A stretch of DNA of 64,000 bases from the NCBI GenBank assembly GCA_038380795.1, contig CM076272.1, positions 3,353,001-3,417,000 on the forward strand, written 5' to 3'. The notes beneath the pieces are model-generated. The model did no database searches. It had not been told where the DNA came from and saw nothing but the letters and a program-made list of their open reading frames with translations. Positions 37,500-48,361 of this stretch are shown here, piece by piece; within the stretch, counting starts at the first letter, position 1, and the number at the start of each line of letters is the position of its first letter. Made by a program: the position numbers and the translations under genes. Source of the DNA: Pyrocephalus nanus. Lineage: Eukaryota; Chordata; Aves; Passeriformes; Tyrannidae.

Positions 37500-37840
37500 A
37501 CTCACTGTGTTTTCAGCAGTAAGTACCAGTTTGTTGAAATTCAAAGCCTTCCAAAAAAGGATCCATTGTGACAAATTACCCATTTCACAAAAAATCCTGG
37601 AAAAAGGCTCAGAAGGTCAAAATGTCCCGTTTTTGACACATTTGAAATGAAAGAAAATCAATTTTTAGGTTAATAAATCTAAGGTAATTTATAGTTTGCA
37701 AAAAAGAACTAGAAATGAAAAGCAACTATCAAAATGAAAGTATATAAAAAAACCCCTTATTCAGTGGAATCAAAAGGAGATTTTTCGAGAATTTTTTTTT
37801 TTCCTTTTATTGCTATTGGAATTTTACATCTCTCTTCCTG
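37500..37840. other. AT-rich stretch, unexplained
   Basis: Rich in AAAATG, TTTGAAATGAAAG and TTAATAAATCTAAG words, with some internal self-similarity. It shares the CATTT-GAAATG vocabulary with 21480-21600. It may be a very old repeat. No coding potential. Confidence 0.35.
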
Positions 37841-37941
37841 TTGCCGGTGGGAACTTACTTCTTTTCTGCGTCAGGAACTGCAGGGCTGGGGAGTTGCTTC
37901 CTGAGCCAGTTCTCTCACAGGCCCTCAGATGAATTATAGCC

Positions 37942-37983
37942 TTTTTTTTTTTTTTTTTTTTTTTTTTTATTATTATTATTTTT
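37942..37983 (+). repeat. Poly(T) tract followed by (ATT)n
   Basis: A 27-base T-run followed by about four ATT units. Simple repeat. It creates an acceptor-like TTTTTCAG at 37986, but no exon is supported beyond it. Confidence 0.9.
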
Positions 37984-40439
37984 CAGCAGGCAGATGGACA
38001 GGCAGTGAGCCTTTGGAAGCAGAGGAGGTGATGGGAGCAGGTAATGGGAATGCTTTTCCTTGCCCTCCCTCTCCCCTCAGCCTGGTTAGGTGCTGTGTCC
38101 CCCCAGATCTGCAGCATCAGACACACTCGTATCCCACATGGGAAAGCAAGACCTCACTCTTAGGCAGCATAAAACCTTCAGGCTTGGAAAATGGGTATCC
38201 TGGTCAGCATGCCACCCTCTGTCATGATTTGGCATGAGCGGTTCCCTCATGGTTGTCCCAGCAAGGGTCCTGAGCCACCACTGGTGTCCCCCAGCTTTGG
38301 GGTGAGCTATGCTGGGGCTGTTTGGGGCTGGGGAGCAGGAGTGCAGGTGGGCAGGTGCTTTGCAATACACATCTGTACAGAGATAAAGGCACCAGAAAGG
38401 GAAAAGATGCTGATAGAAATAAAGGAGGCTGAGAAAATGAAGCAAAAGCCAGCATTTCCCACAATGAGTAATAGGCAGGCAGACCAAACAGTCACCCTGT
38501 TAGGAGTACAGTGAAAGAGGGAGCCATCCCATCCCTCCCTCTCCCTGCCTGCTTCTCTCCCCCTCCTCCCTTACCCTGCTCCCTCTGCATAAATCTTTCA
38601 ACCAGAATATCTCTCTTCATAAGGAGAGAAAGAATTAAATATTTCACAAGACTGCAGTCAATCTTGCAGGGCCCTTCTGTTGACATTTCAAACATATATT
38701 TGACATTGCTTTCTCATTCCCTCCTGGTGGAGCAAAGAGCTCTGCAGAAAAACCCTCTGCAGGGAGGGGACACTGTGGGCTGTTCCAGCCACACTAATGG
38801 GCAATAAGATGGAGGGAGCAATCCTCTGCCATCCTGCATCCTCTCCTATTATTCCTCCTCCCTTTCCTTCTCCCTCCCTTTCCCTCCCCAGCTTCCCAGA
38901 GCATGGGCAGCCCCTCTCTTCTGTTTTGTCCCTTTCTTCCAGAAAAAGTTGAACTGTCTCCTAGTTGTGCCCAAGGTAGAACCTAAAAGCTGCCGTCTCA
39001 GCAGTGCTGAGGGTTTGACAAAGCTCCATCCTGGAAGAATACCAGCCCCTCTGCTGTGTGGCACCCATAACAGCTCTTCAGCTCTTCCCTCCTGGGGACA
39101 AGGCAGAGGTCACATGGGGAAGAGGAGATAGGCTGGGGTTTCATTCTGCTGCCACCCTCTACATGTCAGGTGGACACTGAAATCTGGAAGGAGGGTGATA
39201 AGAGACCTTCTCCCCCTAAACCTACATCCTCTGCCACCAGACAGAAGGCAACTTGGGCAGTGTGAAGACAGTGTCAAGCAGCTACAGGGTCTGCTTGCTC
39301 CATGAGAGGAGCCTTTCCAGCCCACTGAGAGAGGGGAAAACAGCAATAGCATCACAGTGCTGCTTCTGTGGCAACTCAAAACAAGGGGATGAGGGCAAGA
39401 ACCACTATGCAGCAGAGACACAAGGTGATGTTTCCAGAGCAGAAGAAAGACTACATGTCATCCCCAAAATCCCACCTCTGACCTAAGGCCTCCACTGCTC
39501 TTTCCACTCCTTCCACTAACACGAGCCTCACAGTGACCCTGTTGCCTGGGGAAACGGGGAGAATCAGTAGTTGTTACAAGGAGGGACCCTGCCTGCTTTT
39601 ATATCCCACATCACATCCCCGGGGTCCCAGGATGCAGCTCAATGGCTAATGGTGCCTGCAGGCAGGTTACTGTTCCACAGACACAGCAGCAAATCGCTGC
39701 AGACCGGAGGGAGAAGGAAGGTTTGAAGTTCTTTGGGAAAGCTGGATGGATTTGCAGAGCCTTCTCCTACCTAATGAGGTTTTACAAATTGTTTCTAAGG
39801 TCCTACAACTCTTCCAGTGTGTAGGTTGAACAAATACCTTTCTTCTTTTGAAGTTCTGTATTTAATGATACATTTAATCTCCCTGTTAAAGTATTTCTCA
39901 ATTCCTAATAAAATTACAGAAATAAGATTTTCATCTGGTTCTACCGCTCTGACTCAAACTCTTGCTGTAACCTTCCTCAGATCAGTGGAGATTGATGTTT
40001 GCAGATCAAAAGGAAAGATTTATGATCACCAGTGTTTCCCTCTAGAAACACCCATGACCCTCACAAGCTCACATAATGAGATCCAACGGCTCCAAGACAA
40101 AGCCAGGCAATTCCAGGCTGGAAAGAAGACATCATTTGTTAAGAGCAAAGCAAACGGAGTAACAAAGCTGTTGACTGGAGACCATGATCTTCTGTCCCAG
40201 CAGGATCTTTCAGCCCAATGCAGAGCTGCTGAAAGCAAAGCTCTTCCCCCGGGGATGCTGCAGGGAGCCCAGATGGAGCAGTGGGATCGGGATCCCCCAG
40301 CCCACCTGCCGAGGACCGCGGGGCCAAGGTGGGCACCACAGAGGACCAAGGCCTGGTTGAAGCCCTGCAGCGAGCACTGTGAGGGAGGGTGAGCTGAGAT
40401 ATCTCATTGATTTCTGCTGGCATTAAAGCTCCAGGAAGA
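37984..40439. other. Non-coding DNA, nothing recognised
   Basis: The longest open frame (39817-40392, +, 191 codons) is partly AT-rich and partly GC-rich, with no recognisable domain and no good splice context, so it is not called. No repeat family is recognised. Confidence 0.5.
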
Positions 40440-41110
40440 GCAAAATACCTTACGCTGCAAGGAAGTATTCTGCAGTGAGGCGTTCATGTGCCAGTTCCCT
40501 TCCCTGCTAATTTTTGCTTTGTCAAAGCCACTGGAAAGTATTTCTTATGACTGACAAAGCAGTGGGATTTATGAATAGGCAAATTAAGAATAAAGAGGGG
40601 AGAAATAAGTCTGTTGATAAAAAAGCTGAATAATTCAGTTGAGGATCAGTTAGTTGAGTCGATTCCCCCAGAATTTGAATGAAATGATTTTTACTTAAAG
40701 TAAGTTTGTCTTTTGGTTTTAAACCCTGCGAGCCCGGAAAGCAACATATTTGCATTTTGCTTTCCAATACATAAACTGAGACTTCATTTTGTAGGCTTTC
40801 TTGTTGAATAATCTGCTCTAATTTAATTGGAATTTGAATCCTATAAAAAGCATTTTCTACTTAGTTTTCTACTGATCTTGGGTATTGAGATTTTCTGATT
40901 TGAAAAAGCAATACGTCTGTGTGAGCTGATGATTATCATCCTCAGAGGAGCTTCATTGTTTTTATGTTTTCTGCTGAATAATCTGTTGAATCTAAAATGC
41001 AGTTTTGACTTAGCTCCTTATTGATATTTTTATTTTAAAATGTTATGATATGAAGAGCAATTTGTTTGTATTTTCTGCTGGGAAGTGTTTTCTGTTGAGG
41101 AATAGGAGGG
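40440..41110 (+). repeat. Degenerate tandem array, about four units of about 170 bp
   Basis: Seen by eye: three landmarks recur in order with fixed spacing. GAATAAT occurs at 40628, 40806 and 40976. ACTTA occurs at 40693, 40859 and 41008. AGCAA occurs at 40740, 40907 and 41056. ACTTA to AGCAA is 47, 48 and 48 bases, and AGCAA to the next GAATAAT is 66 and 69 bases. CTTCATT sits 24 and 25 bases before the second and third GAATAAT. An older unit to the left has AGCAG at 40558, 70 bases before the first GAATAAT. The units differ greatly, so the duplication is ancient. No repeat family I know matches it. Confidence 0.6.
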
Positions 41111-41274
41111 CTGATTCTGTCAATGTTTACAGGAATAACTAAGTCAACAGAATTACTCACACAATTAGCTTTACCTGGCCCTAATGGCTAGATGTTGTGA
41201 CATTTAAAATGTAGGTGAGTGTCTATGGGGCAAGTGAAGAGGGTGCAGACACCTCATCTTCTTTCTCCATCCTT

Positions 41275-41402
41275 AGGTGCCTAAGTACCTAAGATAATTG
41301 GGTTCAATGATACTTGGACATCCCTTTCAACTCAGGATACTCTGTGATGTTCTATAACACCTTTATAACTCTAGCCCAAAGTTCATAATTCTATAAAAAA
41401 AA
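41275..41402 (+). mobile_element. Decayed CR1-like 3' tail
   Basis: The words GGGTTCAATGATACTTGGAC, CATCCCTTTCAACTCAGG, TACTCTGTGATGTTCTATAA and a later ATTCTATAA follow the order of a CR1 3' terminus (GGTTGGAC.., TCCCTTCCAAC.., ATTCTGTGATTCTATGA). It is much more diverged than the copy at 23541, so the upstream limit is uncertain. No coding capacity. Confidence 0.5.
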
Positions 41403-43435
41403 TGGGACAGGTTGGAAAAAACAAGTGACAGTAAAGTTTGGTTCTCTTTCTGGATGCCCAGGCAAAGCCACTCCCTCCTGCCTGGCTTGGAGCAAACAAT
41501 CTCAAGGCACGGGGACTCCCCACCAGGACCCAGACACACCACAACTGAAACCGAGGAAATGGAGACACCAAAATCCCTCTGCAGGTCTGGGACAAAGCCT
41601 TGCATGGGAAAACCAGTCCTGTCTTATCTATTAGCCTCACTGAGCTAGGCCCTGAATGTTATCTCTGCCATGGCTTGTAGAGCTTAATCACTACCAGTCT
41701 ACGTACAACCTGGCACATCCTTTAATCACAGCAGCAATCATAAGGAATTAAAATAAATTTAAATATGTAGTAATCACTCAGCCCTGAGTTATCAATAATA
41801 CAAGAGCAGCTTGGGAGAGAGCAGGTGGATGAACGAGTCTGTACCCCATTCCTGCTCCACAACAGCCGATCAGAATTCCCAGCAGCAGGCAAGCACCGCT
41901 GCCCGAGCGGTGGCAGCTTGCTGCTTGGAAAGAAAATGGACAGCAGGAGGGCTGGGGGGAATATAACATTTCATTCTGAGCATCCACAGAAATGGATTAA
42001 TATAAGATAGGGATCCACTGAGCAACGGCTGGGTAAAATATCACCATGAGGACAGGAAAGCTAGATTGACCGTGAAATAATTCCAAAGGGCAATATCATA
42101 ATTTTGGTATTCCCTCCTGTCCCCTGGGTGTTATTTCACCACTCCTGTCATCAAAACAATGCTTACAGACCAAATTCACTGCCCTGGAGACTTGCAGACT
42201 GATTCTCACAGCCAGGCTGTCACAGTGATGGGTATCCAGGGGGTCCCTGCTGCTCCCCTGTGTGGGCTGGGATACCAAGGACACCATGGCCTCAGCAGCC
42301 ACTGGCGATGTGCAGGTCTGTCTGTGGGTGAAGGGCACCAGCTGGATTAGCCAGATGCTGAGGGCACTGTGGCACAACCTTCAGCGGGGGAAGAAAAAAC
42401 AGATTTGACTCTCTTACAAGCAGCCACAAATCCCCCTGACCTCGGCAGGAGCAGGACAGCCATTCTGCAGGGCACAACTTGATTTCCAGAGTTTAGTAGT
42501 TCAATGCCAACCATTCACACATGCATAATCCCCTACTTAACTCCAGGCAACCATGTGCTGGCGTGGCTCAGGGACCTTAGCAGGAGGGGCCTGGGATGCA
42601 CACAGATCTTATCGGATGCAAATCCATGAAAGGTCTGTGCTGAGCCCTCTGACCTGCACCTTGTCGGTGCTGTGGCAGTGAAATCTCCCTCCAAAGCCAT
42701 CCTGAGAGCCCCTAAGCTCACGGGGCTGCTTGCTTGCCTCATGTTTGCTCTTCTATCACCTGCTTTGCAAACCAGGTCTGTGAGTTTGCAGGGGGGTAGG
42801 GGAGGAGACCCTCCTCCTGCACTGCTATGTCCAGCCACTGTGCCACAGCCCAACAGCACAACCCAACAGCACCCCGAGGTCTCTCCAAGCATGAACAACC
42901 AACCTGTGGGCATAAGTAATCCTGTTTGCAGCGTGCATCCCTGGCACACACGTGTGCACACCCACCTCTGAGACACGGGAGCAGAAAGCCCATGCTCCAG
43001 ACTTCAGTCAGTAAGCAGATGGCTCCCCAGCACTCTCATTTTACAACATTCTAGCTTCTGCTCTGTTCGTGCAGGAAATATTTTCTGGCTTACCGCACGA
43101 GAAAAGGTGGCTACCGTGGCTTTGCAAAATTCTATATTTCCTACGTTATGTGTTTATCAAATGCTTTTGGGGTGGAGGGAGGGAAAAGCACTTCTATTTT
43201 TGATTTACATCCTGCAGGACACAGATTTTTTTTCCCCCAGATCCCAGTGGGTCTTTGCTTCTTGTTTGCCTCCTTCCAGATTGCTGTAGCTCTGTCGCTC
43301 TTTGTGGGGAACCAAGAGATGGAAGGCTGTTACGCAGACATCAAGGGGTTGCAATTGCATGCTGGTAAACATGAGAGCAAGAGGGATTTCTGATGGTATT
43401 AGAAACCACAAGATATCTGCAGATGTAAGTGTTCC
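41403..43435. other. Non-coding DNA, nothing recognised
   Basis: AT-richer at 41690-41780 and about 42000-42110. Chance open frames only, with no recognisable domain or RNA. Confidence 0.55.
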
Positions 43436-43515
43436 TGGAGGCAGTGGGTCTAGCTGTTAGTAGAGCAATTAGACTTGGTGTTATTCCCAGCCCTGCTGTG
43501 CCCCACGAGTCACGG
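43436..43515 (+). mobile_element. tRNA-derived SINE-like fragment (MIR/amniote SINE type)
   Basis: An A-box-like stretch, GGGTCTAGCTGTTAGTAGAG (43446-43465), is followed about 30 bases later by a B-box-like GGTGTTATTCCCAGCCCTGC (43477-43496). This order and spacing match the tRNA-related head of ancient amniote SINEs, in which the B-box is followed by CCCAGCTCTGC-type sequence. It is diverged and lacks a recognisable 3' tail. A chance match is possible. Confidence 0.4.
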
Positions 43516-44639
43516 CAGAGGAGGGGATGGTACCCATGTCCCACCCACCCATCCGTGGCAGCTCCATGGCACATGTGGGTCCCTGTAACCCACTCTCCAG
43601 CCAAGCCACTGCTCACTTCCACCTGGGCCTTACAAGCTGGGGAAAGGGGGAAGGAAATGATCTATAGGATATGGCAGAGTGCCTTGCTTTACATGTACTG
43701 CAATTACCGTGCTGGCATTTTCCCTGTGTTCGGAATAAAAATGTCAATAAGGAACAAGTTATTACACCAGAAAGAGGGTGGAAATGGCAAGAGCTCATCA
43801 AGGGCCTGGGCACCACCGCAAACCCATTCCTGCAGTCCCTGAGCTCTGGTGTATGGAAACAGAGCTTGCTGCCCCAGCCTTCCCTCTGTGGCTATGGCCA
43901 ATGCTGGTCCCTCTCTTCAGCACCATGAGATCAACCCACCTGGGACTCCCCAGTCTGACAAAGCACTGGAATACTGCAGCAAGGAGCCCAAGGGATGGTC
44001 AGGGACTGGAGTACACAGTGTACAAGAAGTTGGGTTGTCAGCCACCATGCAGATCTTACTGCCCTCCTCTGCTCCTCCTGCAATCCTGAGGCTGCCCCAC
44101 TAAATGAAAATGTATTTTTCTCTTTTAATGAGACCTTTCTGTCCTTTTTATTTGCCTTTTTCTTTCCAAGCCTTTCCTTGGTTCCCTGCTGGGCTTGCTG
44201 CCTCCACCAGCACTTCCAGAGACCTTGTCAGGGAATGACGTTTCCAAAGGAAGCAATGCAATTCCGTGCTGTTGCTCAGCCTCAGGGTTCCTGCATCCAA
44301 CAAAGCTCTTGGCAAAGGGCACCCACAGCACTGTGATTGCCAGAGGAGACCCAACCATGCCACATGGTGCAGGAAGAGGATGGCAAGGGCAGAGGGATGC
44401 TCACAGCCAGAGGTCAGTGTGTTTGCTAACACACAACGCAATAGGTAGGATGAAGGCTGAGGCTGAGGGGCAGGAATCTGGGTGCCCACAGCCACTGGCA
44501 GCAACTACAGCCCAGCCCAAGGAGCCAAAACAAGCAGGGCATCCATGGCACCCTCCTGACTGGATAGTGAAATGGTCCCAAATGCACCTCTGCTCTCCTG
44601 CCCCTACAGTGCCTCCCCCCTTCCTTATTTTCAATTATC
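43516..44639. other. Non-coding DNA, nothing recognised
   Basis: Chance open frames on both strands. No repeat family or RNA gene is recognised. Confidence 0.55.
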
Positions 44640-44785
44640 AAAGCAAAAGAACACACAAACACAAAGAAAAACAAAACAAAAACAAAATCCCACAATAATA
44701 AAAAAAACACACAAGCATTAAAAAAAAAAAAAAGAAGAAGAAGAAAAGCAACAACAACACAAAGAAAAACCACACCAAAAAAAGG
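44640..44785 (+). repeat. A-rich low-complexity block
   Basis: About 145 bases almost without G or T on the plus strand, made of AAAAC, CAACAA, a 14-base A-run, and GAAGAAGAAGAA. It resembles an expanded and mutated A-rich simple repeat. There is no retrotransposon body upstream. Confidence 0.8.
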
Positions 44786-47232
44786 AATTAATTAATGATT
44801 CATGTTGGAGCCTTGGCAAACCTTGCTTTGCATAAGTTCAAAGCAGGAACAATAAGTATTTGGCAAAGAGGAGGGAGTGGGCTCGTGCTTGGCGGCGTAT
44901 GGTGCAGAGTGCTGGCACTGCACCGCTCCCATCACGGTGCCCGACACCGCAGGGGCCGCAGGGACGGCACCGCCGAGCTGCTCCGAGCCAACTGTCACAT
45001 CCTGCCCGGGGGAGCAGCCACAACCCAACTGTGAATAAACAGGGACACAGGCCTGGGGAGGAACACAGCACTGCTGCCAGCGGTGGCTGTGCCTGCCCAG
45101 CCTGCCATGGGATGCACCCTCTGCCCCACGTGCTCACACACATGTGCCCCCCCTGAAAACCTGGGCCTGAGCCACTCCAGCCCTGCATCTGGTAGAATTA
45201 GGATAATGAGAGATCTTTAATGCAATTAGTAGATGTCAGGGGACATGGTCTTGTGAGTCTAGAGCAAATGAGGCTTGGATAATTGGTGTTGAAACACATA
45301 TATCAGGGAGATGATTTTTCCCCCCCCTACCAGAGCTGAAGGCTGGAACATGCTGTCAACTGATGCCATACAAGTGCGTTTGGCTATTCGCTGGCAGCAG
45401 CTTCCGAAGTTCTAGTGTGGAGCCTCTGCCAGGCAGGCCTGCAATCCTAGCAGCAAACAAGCTGTCATTTGATTGTTAGAAGAACTGCCTGGAAAGTGGC
45501 TTTATCCCTACATGCATGCACAAACACCCACACACATGCTCACGTGCATGCCAGCAGCCAACAGGCAGCATTCTGGTTGCCCTGAGCTCTGCTTGCACCT
45601 CCACTTTCCTTCTGCTCAAGTGGAAGTTCACTGGGGGTGTAAAGGGGGCTTTAAACTGTGCATCCCCAGACCTGTTAGGGTTGCAGTGGGAGCAGAGTGG
45701 TCTGACTGACCCACAAAAGGGAAGAGGGATGCACCGCATGCCATCCTATTAGAGGGATCTGCCATCTCCCAGCACTTTCCCCAGCAATGGATACCCACCA
45801 GGACAGGACACCTCCACCCCTCGCTGGTCAGGTCAAAGCCATAAATAAATCTACCTCTGTGTTGCCTCAGCAGCACCTCCAAATACCAGACTAGGACAGA
45901 TGCTGCTTTCCCACGTAGCCAGATCTGCTCTGGGGCATTTGCAGGGCACACATAATCAAAAAGCCATGAATTTTCAGAAAATGCAATAGCTGGTCTGTGC
46001 AAGGTTCCTAAATTAAAAATTTTGTTTTGCACTGAACTTGGTGAATCAAAATCACCTGCAGAACAGGACTCAGGAAAAACCCAAGCCCTTGCATTTTGCT
46101 GGGAAATATTCAGGAATTTTGCCACAGTAAGGGAAAAAGTATTTCATTTCTCAGGCACGAACCATAATAAAATGTTAAATACAACCTGGATATTAAATTA
46201 AAACATAAAAGTCAAAACACATCAAATCAGAGAGACACATTTGAATTTCCTGGACGCTGTCAACAGATGGAAGCCAGAATGATTTGCTTCAATACTCTCC
46301 CACCTGAATTTTGGTTTCGTGGCTACATGCCTATTCTGATAACGCAGTCTGATAAAAAAAAAAATGTATTTTCCAATGGAAAATTTTATCCCTGATACCC
46401 TCTGCCTGCATTTCCAGAGCATCTCATGGATGAGGGGAGGTGGTGTCCCTCCAGGGCAGGTCCCCAGTAGAGAGGGGACCGGCCTTGAGATGCTGTCCCA
46501 TGCTTGGCTTGTGCAGGACCAAGGGAAGTTGATCCACTCTATGCCCCTTAATGAACGTAAATGCATTCCCATGGGTTATTAAGCATTTGTATAGGTTTGG
46601 AAACCATAACCATGTCACCACAATGTAATTATGGATAAACACAAGGCAGGCTATTGGAGTGCAATAGAACATGAGGCTGGAAGAAGGGCGCTGTTCCCTT
46701 CTCCATCCTCTCCCAGCACTCACTAGGAATGATGGAGATGGCAATGGGTAGTCTGAACCATCATCTGTGCATGAGAGCAGCTCTGCCAACCACCAAGGCA
46801 GTCCTGCCTTGCCAAAACCAAGCTGGGGTACCAGGTTGCGCCAAGGCAGGCACTGTGAGTGTTCCCTAAGGACAAGTCACTTCTGAGAGCAAAAAGTGGG
46901 AATCAAACCCTGGCTGAGCCCACCCCTGGTTTTACCAGGCACCTGAAGCACAGCCCCAGCCCCTGCACATGTATCCAGCCCCCAGAAGCAAACCCACAGC
47001 ATCAGAGAGACACCTGTTTAAAAAACAGAACTGGGGAGTAGTCACAGAGCATTCAATGAAGGTTCAGCACCTCATTAGGCAGCCACAGAGCCCTGTGAAA
47101 CCCCACTCTCCCCCCGGGGACAGCAGTGCCAAGGGCACCAGGCTGGTGCCAGGGTGCAGCGAGACCAGAGTGTCTCTGCCATGGCTGGTGGGGGAGCAGG
47201 GCATGGGGGTGCCAAGCCCTCCTGCTTTGCAG
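44786..47232. other. Non-coding DNA with two AT-rich patches
   Basis: 44880-45020 is GC-rich with several CpGs but no gene structure. 45190-45300 is AT-rich with CTTTAATGCAATTAGTAG and GGATAATTGG, a possible small regulatory element. 45995-46230 is AT-rich without clear motifs. Otherwise nothing is recognised. Confidence 0.45.
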
Positions 47233-47381
47233 GGCTCACTACATGACACTGGCGCTTTCAGCCCCCACGTGCTGCTGGCCCAGGGGTCCCCCTTGCCTGG
47301 CCTGCCTGCACCTCTGCCCACTGTACAGCAGCACAGCTGCCTGTGGGAAGCAGAGACCGCGGGCTAGCTGCTTTCTGCAAG
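47233..47381 (+). other. Weak exon candidate, 149 nt, plus strand
   Basis: CCCTCCTGCTTTGCAG precedes 47233 and CAAG|GTAAGG follows 47381, both good matches to splice consensus. One frame with a single leading base is open and gives a Cys-rich peptide that I do not recognise. Length is not a multiple of three. Chance remains the simplest explanation. Confidence 0.18.
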
Positions 47382-48286
47382 GTAAGGCTTCCCCCAGGCA
47401 CTGGGTACCCCATGTTAGTGTAGCCCATGGACGCAGCCTGGCTCCAGATGCAAAGCAGATGAGGCTAATGCACGCAACATCTTCAAGTCAGAAGTGAAAG
47501 AGCAGCTGAGAGTCAGCTCCATGGCCATCTGCCAGGTGATGCAAGCAGTGCTTTCATAATTCAACAGGAAATAAAGTACTAGAGCAAGGTGAGGCCAGCG
47601 ACCTGTCTCAGGGAAGGCATCTTGAGAGCAGGGGGAGCACCTGAATCCTCAAGCCCCCAGGTATGTACGTGCAGAGGGAAAGCACAAATGCCCTGTGAGC
47701 ACCCTGCAGAACTCACTGCAGGATTAGGTAAAAGCAGGTGCTTCTTTATAGGGTTAGATAGTATTGAGATGAATGAGAACAGGAAATATAGCTGGACTAA
47801 TGAGGGCAGCAGTGTGGGAAGTCCTCAGCCCTAAGGGGCTCGGCTGAATAGCTGGAAAGAAGATTTACCTAAGATCTGCCACTCTCTGTTAGACTCACAG
47901 TGCAGAGCACGTACTCCTGCGCTGGGGATTCATCAGCTCCAGCTGCCAGCGAAAGGGAGATGGGATGCCTTCCTGACGGGTTCCTCCAGTTCTGCCACAA
48001 GTTGTCAGGTGCCAGAGCACTTGTGCAAGCAGCAGGGAAGAGGCTTTCTCTGGATGTCATTCCTGCAGAGTGCAGTTAGAGGTCCAAGATTTTGTGGCAT
48101 CACAAAATCACGAAGATGGCACTTGGATGGGATGTCCCAGTCTGAGGAGCTTGGGTCTCACTGGGTTATTTGCCAGACCCATCTACCATGTTCCCAACTT
48201 CTCTACAGGCTGCCTTGCTAATCTCCAGCTCTGCTGCCCCAGTGGGATGTTGGGACCAGTGATGACAGAAGGGGAAAGACGGTGGC
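47382..48286. other. Non-coding DNA, small perfect hairpin
   Basis: A perfect inverted repeat, GATTTTGTG (48088-48096), loop GCAT, CACAAAATC (48101-48109), stands out. No gene or known repeat accompanies it. Confidence 0.5.
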
Positions 48287-48361
48287 AGCTGGAAACCATC
48301 ACTTAAGATATAGCTGGAAATCATCACTTAAGATATATCCAGAAACTATCACTTAAGATGC
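48287..48361 (+). repeat. 25-bp tandem repeat, three copies
   Basis: Units at 48287-48311, 48312-48336 and 48337-48361. The first two differ at one base (GAAACC versus GAAATC) and the third has a few more changes. The shared core is ATCACTTAAGATAT. It is a young minisatellite and probably variable in copy number. Confidence 0.92.

Noticed and set aside
39817..40392. 191-codon open frame on + next to the tandem array
   Set aside because: Composition shifts midway from AT-rich to GC-rich, there is no domain, and there are no good splice sites.
46860..46970. Possible second SINE on the minus strand (B-box-like GGGTTTGATTCCC at 46898-46910)
   Set aside because: The B-box match is fair, but no A-box lies at the right distance and the body words are too weak.
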